Shown here: one piece after another, positions 1 to 7,324 of the stretch | Layout: every line of letters begins with the position of its first letter | How positions within the stretch are numbered: the stretch's first letter is position 1 | From: Cryobacterium soli | Lineage (GTDB): Bacteria > Actinomycetota > Actinomycetes > Actinomycetales > Microbacteriaceae | DNA length: 64,000 nt | Direction: 5' to 3' | Assembly: GCF_003611035.1 (NCBI RefSeq) | Contig: NZ_CP030033.1 | Span: 62,001-126,000, forward strand | The notes under the pieces: generated by a model | The model's database searches: none | Told to the model about the DNA's origin: nothing | Seen by the model: the letters and a program-made list of their open reading frames with translations, nothing else | Program-made: the position numbers and the translations under genes

Positions 1-1
1 A

Positions 2-175
2 TCGCCCGGCGCGGAGTCGGTCGGTCACTCCACGAAGTCGTCGGCTAAGGGTGTGCGCCCGACGGCGCATACGGGCGCTCAGAAGGCGAACCGGAAGGCC
101 CAGAAGTCTGCAGCGAAAGCTGAGCGAGCCCAGAAAGCCCAGAAAGGCGTCACGCCTGTCCGGGACGCTCGATGA
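2..175 (+). CDS. C-terminal end of an unknown Lys/Ala/Gln-rich protein (partial)
   Basis: An open frame enters from the left edge of the window and stops at a TGA that overlaps the ATG of the next gene in an ATGA arrangement. The visible 57 residues are strongly basic and low in complexity, with repeated Gln-Lys and Ala-Lys pairs (AQKAN, AQKSA, AQKAQK). Such tails are usually disordered and often bind nucleic acid, but no domain is visible, so I assign no function. The overlap suggests translational coupling to the DUF2071 gene. The reading is supported by the overlap and by codon use typical of the window. Confidence 0.55.
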   Translation, partial: SPGAESVGHSTKSSAKGVRPTAHTGAQKANRKAQKSAAKAERAQKAQKGVTPVRDAR

Positions 176-918
176 CGCTCCTGAGGCCGCGCCTGGCTGC
201 GACCATCGAGCGTCGCCTGCTGATCACCTATCGGCTTGATCCCGATGTGGCGAGCCGGTTGCTCCCCGCCGGGCTACGGCCCCAGCTGCTGAACGACCAG
301 GCCGTCGCCGGCGTGTGCCTGTTGCGCCTGGGTTCCCTGCGCCCGGCCTGGTTCGCCCCAACGGTGGGCTGGGGTGCCGAGAACGCCGCGCATCGGATAG
401 CCGTCGAATGGGACGACGCGCACGGAACCCAGGTGGGGGTCTATATTCCCGAGCGGCACAGCGCCTCCTGGCTGCCCGTCGCTGCAGGCGGGCGTCTGCT
501 GCCCGGGGTGCATCACCATGCACGTTTCGCCGGCTACGAGACGGATGACCATATCGAGGTGACCATGACGGCGCCGGGCGCCAGCGTGCACGCAGCGGTC
601 GATCTCACCGAGGACTGGACAAGTGACCTCTTCGCCAGCGTCGAGGACGCCTCGGCGTTCTTCCGGAACGGGGCCGTCGGCTGGTCGCCGAGTCGTGACG
701 GTCGCCGCCTTCAGGGATTGCGCCTCGATACGACACAATGGCAGGTCACGCCAGGCCGGGCCCGCTCGGTGCGGTCGACGTTCTTCGCCGGCCTCCCGCA
801 CGGCGCAGCGACCCTCGACAGCGTCCTCGTCATGCGCGATGTGCCCATCACCTGGACCGTGGTGACAGGTCCCACTCCGCCGGCAGGTGGTCCTGCTCGT
901 CTCAGCCGGCTCGTGTGA
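172..918 (+). CDS. DUF2071 (YqjF-like) family protein
   Basis: The 248-residue product matches the DUF2071/YqjF pattern: an N-terminal segment with ERRLLITYRLDPDVASRLLPAGLRP, typical of proteins that start by describing a short acetoacetate-decarboxylase-like fold, then a conserved Pro/Trp-rich middle (SWLPVAAG, LLPGVHHH) and a late FFRNG motif. The biochemical role of the family is not established. The ATG overlaps the stop of the preceding basic protein by four bases, so the two are probably cotranscribed. It converges on the ABC transporter operon, with only about 50 bp between the ends. The family assignment is from recognised motifs, not from a search. Confidence 0.75.
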   Translation: MTLLRPRLAATIERRLLITYRLDPDVASRLLPAGLRPQLLNDQAVAGVCLLRLGSLRPAWFAPTVGWGAENAAHRIAVEWDDAHGTQVGVYIPERHSASWLPVAAGGRLLPGVHHHARFAGYETDDHIEVTMTAPGASVHAAVDLTEDWTSDLFASVEDASAFFRNGAVGWSPSRDGRRLQGLRLDTTQWQVTPGRARSVRSTFFAGLPHGAATLDSVLVMRDVPITWTVVTGPTPPAGGPARLSRLV

Positions 919-967
919 GCTGTGCCGGGTGGGCTCGTGCCGGGTGAGCGGTACGGTGTGAGCAGTT

Positions 968-2707
968 TCAGAGGAGCCGCGGCACCGCCGCGAGCAAGGC
1001 TTGCGTATACGGATGAGTCGGTGCAGCGAAAACCTGCTCGGCCGAACCCGTCTCGACGATTCTGCCCGCGTGCATGACGGCGACCTGGTCGCTGACGTGC
1101 TGGATCACTCCCAGGTCGTGCGAGATGAACAACAGGCTCAGCGCCAGCTCTCGCTGAAGCTCGTCGAGCAGGTCGAGCACCTGGGCCTGCACGCTCACAT
1201 CGAGCGCGGACACGGGCTCATCGCAGATCAGGATCTGCGGCCGGGAGGCCAGTGCGCGGGCGATGCCCACCCGTTGTCGTTGCCCTCCCGACAGATCGGT
1301 CGGCCGACGGTCGAGCAGGGTGGGCGACAGGCCGACATCGTTTAGCAGGGCGCCCACCCGCGCCTCGCCGGCCCGGCGGTTGGTCCCGTCGCGCACGTCG
1401 GGTGCGGCGACGGCCACAGCGTGCCGCAGGATCTCGCGCACGCTCAGCCGGGGGTCGAAGGAGGCGAGCACATCCTGGTACACGGCTCCCACCAATCGGC
1501 GCCGAGCGCGGCGCTGTTTCTCGGGCAAGGCGCTCCACGGTTCGCCGAGGAGCCGCACCTCGCCCGAGTCCGCCGCGGTGAGCGCCAGGGCCAGACGGGC
1601 CGTGGTGGTCTTGCCCGAGCCGGACTCGCCCACGATGCCCAGGGTGCGGCCGCGCGGCAGGCTGAAGCTCACGTCGGCGACGGCATGCTGCACGGTGCCA
1701 TGGGGGCCGCGGAAGGTCTTGTTCAGTCCGATGCCCTCCAGGGCCAGGTCGGAACCGGTGGCCGGCGTCATGCCGGTCGCGGCTCGCGTGCGTTCGGCGA
1801 CGAACAGTCGCTCCGCGTCGTCGATTTGCTCTGTCGCGGGAGGCGGTTGTGTCGCGATCACCGGTGCCAGCCTGGAACCCCGCGGCTTGTCCACGGGAAC
1901 CGCGGCGAGCATCCGCCGGGTCTCGGGGTGGCTGGGATGCCCGAGCACCTCGTTCGGCGTTCCCGTCTCGACGATGCGGCCGTCGTGCATGACCGCGATC
2001 CGGTCCGCGATACGGCTGACCACGGCGAGGTCGTGGCTGATCAGCAGGATGGCGGTCCCGCGGTCACGGATCTCCTCGAGCAGGTCGAGAACCTGTGCCT
2101 GCACGGTGACGTCGAGCGCCGTGGTGGGTTCGTCGGCGATCAGCAGCGGGGGATCGAGGGCAAGTGCGGCCGCGATGAGCGCCCGCTGGCGCTGGCCACC
2201 GGAGAGCTCCCCCGACCGCCGGCCTGCGTAGAGTTCGGGGTCGGGCAGGCCGACGGCGGCGAGGACCTCGAGCACCCGTCTGTCACGCTCGGCACCGTCT
2301 AGCCGCGTGTGCAGTCGGAGCGAGTCACCGATCTCCCGCGCGATCGGGCGCAGCGGGTCGAGCGAGGCGAGGGCATCCTGCAGCACCAGACCCACGTCGC
2401 GGCCACGGCGCCGGCGCCAGGCGGACTCGCTGAGGCCGAGGACCGACTCGCCGGTCAAACTGAGTTCGTCGGCGCTGACCTGGGCGCCTGCGCCGGCGAG
2501 GCCCAGCAGGCTGCGGGCGGTGACGCTCTTGCCCGACCCGGACTCGCCGACGATCGCCAGGCATTCGCCCGGTGCGAGCTCAAGCGACACTCCGCGCACC
2601 ACAGTCTGGGACCCGAACCCGACCGAGAGATTTCGGACCGCGAGTGCCGGCACGGGCGGTGGGCCGCCCGCCGGCGCGGCCAGCCGGGTGGCGTCGGCGG
2701 CGCTCAT
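968..2707 (-). CDS. Peptide/nickel-type ABC transporter, fused double ATPase
   Basis: The 579-residue protein contains two complete ABC ATPase halves in one chain, replacing the separate DppD and DppF (OppD and OppF) subunits. Each half has a Walker A (GESGSGKSVT near residue 60 and GESGSGKTTT in the second half), a signature LSGGQRQR, and a Walker B followed by DEP. An oligopeptide-type C-terminal extension (HPETRRML, HPYTQALL) follows each half. ATG 2707 is chosen over longer in-frame starts because it overlaps the stop of the upstream permease gene in an ATGA junction. The protein would power the importer formed by the two permeases and the lipoprotein encoded upstream. The substrate cannot be read from the sequence. 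Confidence 0.92.
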   Translation of the reverse strand: MSAADATRLAAPAGGPPPVPALAVRNLSVGFGSQTVVRGVSLELAPGECLAIVGESGSGKSVTARSLLGLAGAGAQVSADELSLTGESVLGLSESAWRRRRGRDVGLVLQDALASLDPLRPIAREIGDSLRLHTRLDGAERDRRVLEVLAAVGLPDPELYAGRRSGELSGGQRQRALIAAALALDPPLLIADEPTTALDVTVQAQVLDLLEEIRDRGTAILLISHDLAVVSRIADRIAVMHDGRIVETGTPNEVLGHPSHPETRRMLAAVPVDKPRGSRLAPVIATQPPPATEQIDDAERLFVAERTRAATGMTPATGSDLALEGIGLNKTFRGPHGTVQHAVADVSFSLPRGRTLGIVGESGSGKTTTARLALALTAADSGEVRLLGEPWSALPEKQRRARRRLVGAVYQDVLASFDPRLSVREILRHAVAVAAPDVRDGTNRRAGEARVGALLNDVGLSPTLLDRRPTDLSGGQRQRVGIARALASRPQILICDEPVSALDVSVQAQVLDLLDELQRELALSLLFISHDLGVIQHVSDQVAVMHAGRIVETGSAEQVFAAPTHPYTQALLAAVPRLL

Positions 2708-3603
2708 GCGTGCCTCATCCGGCGTTCGATCGCGCGGCCGAGGGCCGTGGCGCACACGGCGGTCAGCACGATGAACAGCCCGGGGAAGAAACTCATCCAC
2801 CACGCCGACGTGATGTAGGTGCGGCCGGCCGCGAGCATCGCACCCCATTCGGCGGCCGGCGGCTGGGCGCCCAGGCCCAGGTAGCTCAGGGCGGCGGCCC
2901 AGACGATGGCTTGGCCCACGCCGAGGGTGCCGAGAACGAGCAGGGGCGCCAGGGTGTTGGGCAGAATGTGCCGGGCGAGGATGCGGCCGCGGCCCAGACC
3001 CTGCACCGTCGCGGCCTCGACGAACGCCGAGGAGCGCACTCGCAGCAATTGGGCGCGGATGATGCGCGCGTAGCCCGGTGCGGTCGACAGCCCGACGGCC
3101 ACGATCGCACTGCCCGCCCCAGGACCGAAGACGAGGATGAACAGGAGCGCGAGAAGCAGGCCGGGGAAGGCGAACAGGACCTCGAGGAACCTGTTGACCG
3201 TGAAGTCGACGGCGGTGCCGAGCGTGCCGGCGACGGTTCCGAGCACAGCGCCGAGGCCCAGCCCGATCAGGGTGGCCGAGACGCCGATCACGAGCGAGTC
3301 GCGGGCGCCGTCGATCACCCGGGTATAGATGTCCCGGCCGGACTCGTCGGTGCCGAACCAGTGAGACCAGGATGGCGCACCGAACGCCGACAGCGGGTCG
3401 ATCGCGAGCGGATCACCCGGAGCCAACAGGCGGTGGGCTATTGCCGCGACGAGTAGGAACAGGGCAAGAAGGCCGGCCGCGATCTCGACGACGCTGGGCC
3501 GGGCCCGCGGACCGCTGGACGGTGAACCTGGTCGGCCGTCCTGCTGGTCGTCCTGGTCACCCGGCCGCGCGGATGCGGCGGCGGTGATTTCGAGTTCGCT
3601 CAC
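2704..3603 (-). CDS. ABC transporter permease, DppC/OppC type
   Basis: This 299-residue inner-membrane permease has an N-terminal cytoplasmic Gln/Asp/Pro-rich stretch, then a hydrophobic segment, the OppC-type FGTDESGRDIYTRVI motif, and a BPD_transp_1 domain with an EAA-type loop (VEAATVQGLGRGRILARHILPN). The start is a GTG at 3603 that overlaps the TGA of the preceding permease (GTGA). Longer upstream frames would lie wholly within that gene. It pairs with the DppB-type permease next to it to form the translocation channel of a family-5 solute importer. Confidence 0.9.
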   Translation of the reverse strand: MSELEITAAASARPGDQDDQQDGRPGSPSSGPRARPSVVEIAAGLLALFLLVAAIAHRLLAPGDPLAIDPLSAFGAPSWSHWFGTDESGRDIYTRVIDGARDSLVIGVSATLIGLGLGAVLGTVAGTLGTAVDFTVNRFLEVLFAFPGLLLALLFILVFGPGAGSAIVAVGLSTAPGYARIIRAQLLRVRSSAFVEAATVQGLGRGRILARHILPNTLAPLLVLGTLGVGQAIVWAAALSYLGLGAQPPAAEWGAMLAAGRTYITSAWWMSFFPGLFIVLTAVCATALGRAIERRMRHA

Positions 3604-4610
3604 TGCGCGCCTCCGGCGGTACTGGTGGTGGGGCGCGGATCGGCCAGGCGTGAGGCCAGGTCGGAGAGGATAGTCATGAGGATGTAGGCGAGTGCGACGA
3701 CCATCACGACGCCGATCACCACGGGCACGTCGCGCACGGTGACGGCGTTGAGCAGGGTGCGGCCGAGGCCGGGGCGGGCGAAGACGGTCTCGACCACTAC
3801 GGCGCCGCTGATCAGCGAGCCGAAGGCCCAGCCGGACAGTCCGATCGCGGGCAGAGCCGCGTGCCGGAGAGCGTGACGCCACAGCACTCCGCGCTCGCCC
3901 TCGCCGCGGGCACGGGCGGAGAGCACGAACGGGGACTCCAGGGCCGTGGTCAGGCTCTCCCGCATCACTTGGCCGAGGAATCCGGCCAGCGGGATGGCGA
4001 GGGTGAGCACCGGCAGCACCAGGCCGCGCGCATCCGCGGTGCTGATCGGCGGCAGGATGCCCCACCAGACGCTGGCGACCACGATGAGGGTCGTGGCCAG
4101 CCAGAAGTGCGGCAGCGCCGCCGCGACGATCTCCAGGCCAGATCCGATGCGCCGGGCCACCCGACCACGCCCGGTGGACCACGTGGCCAGTCCCAGGGCG
4201 AGAATCCAGGCGACGGTGAGAGCGAGTACCGCCAGGAGCAGGGTGCCGCCGAGCTGGCTGAGCACCAGCGGACCCACGTCCATGTTGAGCGCGTAGGAGC
4301 GACCCAGGTCGCCCGTGGCGAGGCGGCCGAGCTGCGCGAGATACTGCACGAAGACGGGCTGGTCGAGGCCGTACTCGGCCCGCACCGCTGCGAGGGCCTC
4401 CGGCGAGGTCTGCGACCCCGGCCCGCCGAGAATGGCCTGGGCGGGGTCGCCGGGGATCAGCCGGACCGCGAAGAAGGTGAGCGTGGCCACCGCCCACAGC
4501 ACGAAGACGGCGCCGCCGATCCTTCGTGTGAGCGGCCAGCCGATGCGCGCGCCGAGCCGCCGGACGCGCTGCCCGCCGGTGCTGCGGGCATCCGTCAGCG
4601 GTTCAGCCAT
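3600..4610 (-). CDS. ABC transporter permease, DppB/OppB type
   Basis: The 336-residue protein has the DppB/OppB layout: a first transmembrane helix followed by TFFAVRLIPGDPAQAILGG, an external domain with the YGLDQPVFVQYLAQLGRLATGDLGRS pattern, and then five hydrophobic helices with an EAA-like loop and the family motif near GAVVVETVFARPGLGRTL. The ATG at 4610 lies inside the last codons of the binding-protein gene (16-bp overlap), which shows tight translational coupling within one operon. It forms the membrane channel with the downstream DppC-type permease. Confidence 0.92.
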   Translation of the reverse strand: MAEPLTDARSTGGQRVRRLGARIGWPLTRRIGGAVFVLWAVATLTFFAVRLIPGDPAQAILGGPGSQTSPEALAAVRAEYGLDQPVFVQYLAQLGRLATGDLGRSYALNMDVGPLVLSQLGGTLLLAVLALTVAWILALGLATWSTGRGRVARRIGSGLEIVAAALPHFWLATTLIVVASVWWGILPPISTADARGLVLPVLTLAIPLAGFLGQVMRESLTTALESPFVLSARARGEGERGVLWRHALRHAALPAIGLSGWAFGSLISGAVVVETVFARPGLGRTLLNAVTVRDVPVVIGVVMVVALAYILMTILSDLASRLADPRPTTSTAGGAQ

Positions 4611-6274
4611 GCGTCGTAGAAGGTGGGCGTCGACACCGTCGGCAGGGCACGGGCGCCCTGAACGGCGGTGTCGAGCAGGAAGTGGTTCTGCTGGTCGTAG
4701 AGCGGCAGGATGTAGAAGCCCTCCAGGATTCGCTCCTGGGCATCCGCGTAGAGCGTGGCGCGTTCGTCGGCGTCACCGGTCTGGCCGGCCTGGGTCAGCA
4801 GCGCGTCCAGCTCCGGGTCGTTCACCTGCGCGTGGTTGGCGAAATAGCCGCTGGGGGCCGGGGTGATGCCGTCGGAGTGGAAGAGGATTCGCAGCACGTC
4901 CGGGCCGACCTTGGTGTACGGCGCGCTCACCGCGTCATAGGCGTTGCTGCCGAGGGCGGTGTACCAGCTGGAGAGATCGAGCTTGGTCAGCTGCACGTCG
5001 AACCCGGTCGCCTTGGCGGTCGCCTGGATCTGCTCGAATAGGGATTGCTCGGCCGGGATGGACTGGTTGGTGCTCACCGGGAAGACCACGGTGAGGCGCA
5101 CGCCGTCCTTGGTGCGGTAGCCGTCCGCATCCTTCTCGGACCAGCCGGCGTCGTCGAGAAGGGTCGCCGCCGCTGCGGGGTCGTAGTCGAAGAGCTCGGG
5201 GCGTGAGGTTCCGAGGGGCTCGACGCTCGACAGGGCCGAGTAGGAGCGCTCCGCACTGCCCTGGAACAGGGAGGCGACGGCGTCGTCGACATTCGCCGAG
5301 CGGATGAACGCCTCGCGAACGGCCGCATCGTTGAACGGCGCCTTGCCCGAGTTGAGCTCGATCCGGTTGGAGGCCCCGGGCCGAGGCGCATCCAGGTGCA
5401 CGATGGAATCGCTCTGCCCGGCCTGGGCGATGGTGTCCGGCTGGGCATTGTCGATCACGTCGACCTCGCCGGCCTGCAGCGCGGCATAGCGGGAGGCCGA
5501 ATCGGGAATGAAGCGCCAGACGATCTTCTCGAGATAGGCCGGCCCGTCGTGCTCGGCGTCGGCGGGCGGGGACGTGTAGTCGTCGTTCCGCACCAGGGTG
5601 ATGGCGTTCTGCTTAACCCAGGAGTCGACGACGAACGGGCCGGTGCCCACGGGGGCGGCGCAGTTGTCATCCTGGCTGCGCTCGAGCGCGGTGGGGGACT
5701 CGATGCCCAGCCACGGCTGGGAGAGGGACTCGAGCAGTGCGCTGTCGGGCTGCGCGAGGGTGAGACGCACGACAGAGTCGGAGACGGCCTCGGTGCCGGT
5801 GACCTTCGCCAGGGCCAGGTAGCCCGTGGACGACCCGGTCGCCGGGTCCTGCAGGTGCGCGATGTTGGCCTGCACGGCCGCGGCGTCCAGCGGCGTGCCG
5901 TCGGAGAAGGTGACGCCGTCGCGCAGCGTGAACTCCCAGGTCAGGCCGTCGTCGCTGACGGTCCAGCTATCGGCCAGCCAGGGGATGACGGTGCCATCGG
6001 AGTCGAGGGAGACCAGCGACTCGAGGTACTGGGTGCTCACGAGGGCCTGCGGGTAGTTGCCGCCCACGTGCGGGTCGAGGCAGGTGGGTTCGGCGTCGCC
6101 GGAGGCGTAGGTGAGAGTTCCGCCTGCCGTCGGCGTCGACGAGGCCTGCGGGGCGGCGCTGGTGCAGCCGGTGAGCGCGAGGCCGAGCACGGTGACGCCG
6201 GCCGCGAGGGCCACACCGAGCGGGCGCCGGGTCGAGAGGAGCGGTACGGATCGAACGAGTGCCGGACGGGGCAT
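4595..6274 (-). CDS. ABC transporter substrate-binding lipoprotein, family 5
   Basis: This protein of about 559 residues has a lipoprotein signal: basic N-terminus, hydrophobic core and the lipobox LTGC, so the mature protein should be anchored outside the membrane. The mature part carries SBP_bac_5 features (TWEFTLRDGVTFSDGTPLDAAAV; late FYILPLYDQQNHF). I prefer the ATG at 6274, which has an AAGAG-like ribosome site about eight bases upstream, over the in-frame GTG at 6292, which has none. It is the first gene of the importer operon and faces the TetR gene across a short region with a palindrome. Peptides, nickel or opines are all possible ligands. Confidence 0.9.
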   Translation of the reverse strand: MPRPALVRSVPLLSTRRPLGVALAAGVTVLGLALTGCTSAAPQASSTPTAGGTLTYASGDAEPTCLDPHVGGNYPQALVSTQYLESLVSLDSDGTVIPWLADSWTVSDDGLTWEFTLRDGVTFSDGTPLDAAAVQANIAHLQDPATGSSTGYLALAKVTGTEAVSDSVVRLTLAQPDSALLESLSQPWLGIESPTALERSQDDNCAAPVGTGPFVVDSWVKQNAITLVRNDDYTSPPADAEHDGPAYLEKIVWRFIPDSASRYAALQAGEVDVIDNAQPDTIAQAGQSDSIVHLDAPRPGASNRIELNSGKAPFNDAAVREAFIRSANVDDAVASLFQGSAERSYSALSSVEPLGTSRPELFDYDPAAAATLLDDAGWSEKDADGYRTKDGVRLTVVFPVSTNQSIPAEQSLFEQIQATAKATGFDVQLTKLDLSSWYTALGSNAYDAVSAPYTKVGPDVLRILFHSDGITPAPSGYFANHAQVNDPELDALLTQAGQTGDADERATLYADAQERILEGFYILPLYDQQNHFLLDTAVQGARALPTVSTPTFYDAWLNR

Positions 6275-6382
6275 GCGATGGGCTCTTTTCACGGGTGCGG
6301 AATGCTGGAGGAGACGGGCGTCGACGGTCGGGCGGCCGGGGGACCGGCCACGATGTCTGCTTCGAAGGCTGCTGTGCCATTA

Positions 6383-6397
6383 TTGGACTCGGTCCAA
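6383..6397. promoter_or_regulatory. Palindrome in the divergent ABC-importer/TetR promoter region
   Basis: The sequence TTGGAC-TCG-GTCCAA is a perfect inverted repeat with six-base arms and a three-base centre. It lies 43 bp before the TetR start codon and about 110 bp before the binding-protein start codon, in the only intergenic space between the divergent genes. Size, symmetry and position fit an operator for the adjacent TetR regulator. Its function is inferred. Confidence 0.6.
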
Positions 6398-6439
6398 AAA
6401 CCGAAGACCTCGAGTCCCATCGTAGAACACGAAAGAACC

Positions 6440-7054
6440 ATGAACGATTCCCGCACCGTCGGCCGCCCCCGCGGGTCCTCCCGGGCCATGCTCGAAGAGG
6501 CCGCCGCCGAGCTGTTCCTCGAGCAGACCTACGCCAGGACCACAATCGGTGACATCGCCCGGAGAGCCGGCGTGAGTCGCAACACCTTCTTCAACTACTT
6601 CTCCGCCAAGAGCGACCTGCTCTGGGTGGATGTCGACGCGGGACTGGCCGCCCTGCCCGGCGCGTTGGCCGAGTGCGACCGCAGCGCAGGCGTGGCCAGG
6701 GCGGTCCGCCAGGCGCTGCTGCGGGTGGCCGCGGGCTTCGGGCCCGGCCGGGTGCCCTGGTCCGTCACCCAGTACGAGCTGATGAACACGGCCAGCGAGC
6801 TGGAGGCATCCGCCCTCGCCCGCCTTCTGGTGCAGGTGGGTCTGGTGGGGGAGTTCGTGGGCGCGCGGCCCGGCCACTCGGCCGACACCGACCCGGTGGG
6901 GCGGGCCTTCTCGACCGCCGTGGTGGCGGCTGCGGCCGCTGCCGCCACGGAGTGGGCCGGCGCCGGTGTGGCGCGCGGTGACCTGACCGCCTATGTGGAT
7001 GCGGCGATCACTCCTGTCTGTGCGGGGTTCGGACCGGTTCTCGATCACGGCTGA
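6440..7054 (+). CDS. TetR/AcrR family transcriptional regulator
   Basis: The 204-residue protein starts at an ATG preceded by GAAAG. The N-terminal TetR helix-turn-helix is clear: AAAELFLEQTYARTTIGDIARRAGVSRNTFFNYFSAKSDLL occupies about residues 17-58. The C-terminal ligand domain is rich in Ala and Val and is not diagnostic of a ligand. It is transcribed divergently from the ABC importer operon and probably represses that operon and itself through the palindrome between them. A longer in-frame reading extends upstream but runs antisense through the binding-protein gene and is not credible. Confidence 0.9.
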   Translation: MNDSRTVGRPRGSSRAMLEEAAAELFLEQTYARTTIGDIARRAGVSRNTFFNYFSAKSDLLWVDVDAGLAALPGALAECDRSAGVARAVRQALLRVAAGFGPGRVPWSVTQYELMNTASELEASALARLLVQVGLVGEFVGARPGHSADTDPVGRAFSTAVVAAAAAAATEWAGAGVARGDLTAYVDAAITPVCAGFGPVLDHG

Positions 7055-7084
7055 CCCGCCCGGCGCCGGAGTTGACGGGCGCGG

Positions 7085-7320
7085 TAGTATTAATCGACAT
7101 TGATCCGGCCATCACCGGGGAGTCTTCGGAAGAACAGTGGAATCGTGCCCCGGTGCGAGACCAGCCAGTAGAGCCGAACGGGTCGGGCCCGTCACAGCCT
7201 TTGTATGAGCGGTCGTTCGCCTGCACGGGAACGGCAAGCGAGGTGGTACCGCGCATCGTCCTGTCGGGGCGGGCGTCCTCGTGGAATAGGCCGGCGACTC
7301 AACACCGCCTCGTCCAGGAG
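7085..7320 (+). ncRNA. ileS T-box riboswitch leader (actinobacterial translational type)
   Basis: The 270-bp gap before ileS contains a short stem with CCGGCCATCACCGG at 7106-7119. The loop holds the triplet ATC (7111-7113), an isoleucine codon, as expected for the specifier. The conserved T-box AGGTGGTACCGCG lies at 7241-7253, followed by a GC-rich segment that could form the alternative helix reaching the ribosome site AGGAG (7316-7320) just before the ATG. A candidate -10 is TAGTAT at 7085-7090. Actinobacterial ileS leaders with a very short stem I are known to sense uncharged tRNA-Ile and to control translation initiation; this one matches that plan. The exact ends of the RNA are estimated. 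Confidence 0.9.
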
Positions 7321-7324
7321 AAGC

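Noticed and set aside
5396..6439. A long N-terminal extension of the TetR regulator
   Set aside because: It runs antisense through the substrate-binding protein gene. TetR domains begin within about 15 residues of the ATG at 6440.
7072..7077. TTGACG as the -35 element of the ileS promoter
   Set aside because: It stands only 7 bp from the nearest -10-like TAGTAT, too close for a sigma-70-type promoter; the -10 alone is kept as a candidate.
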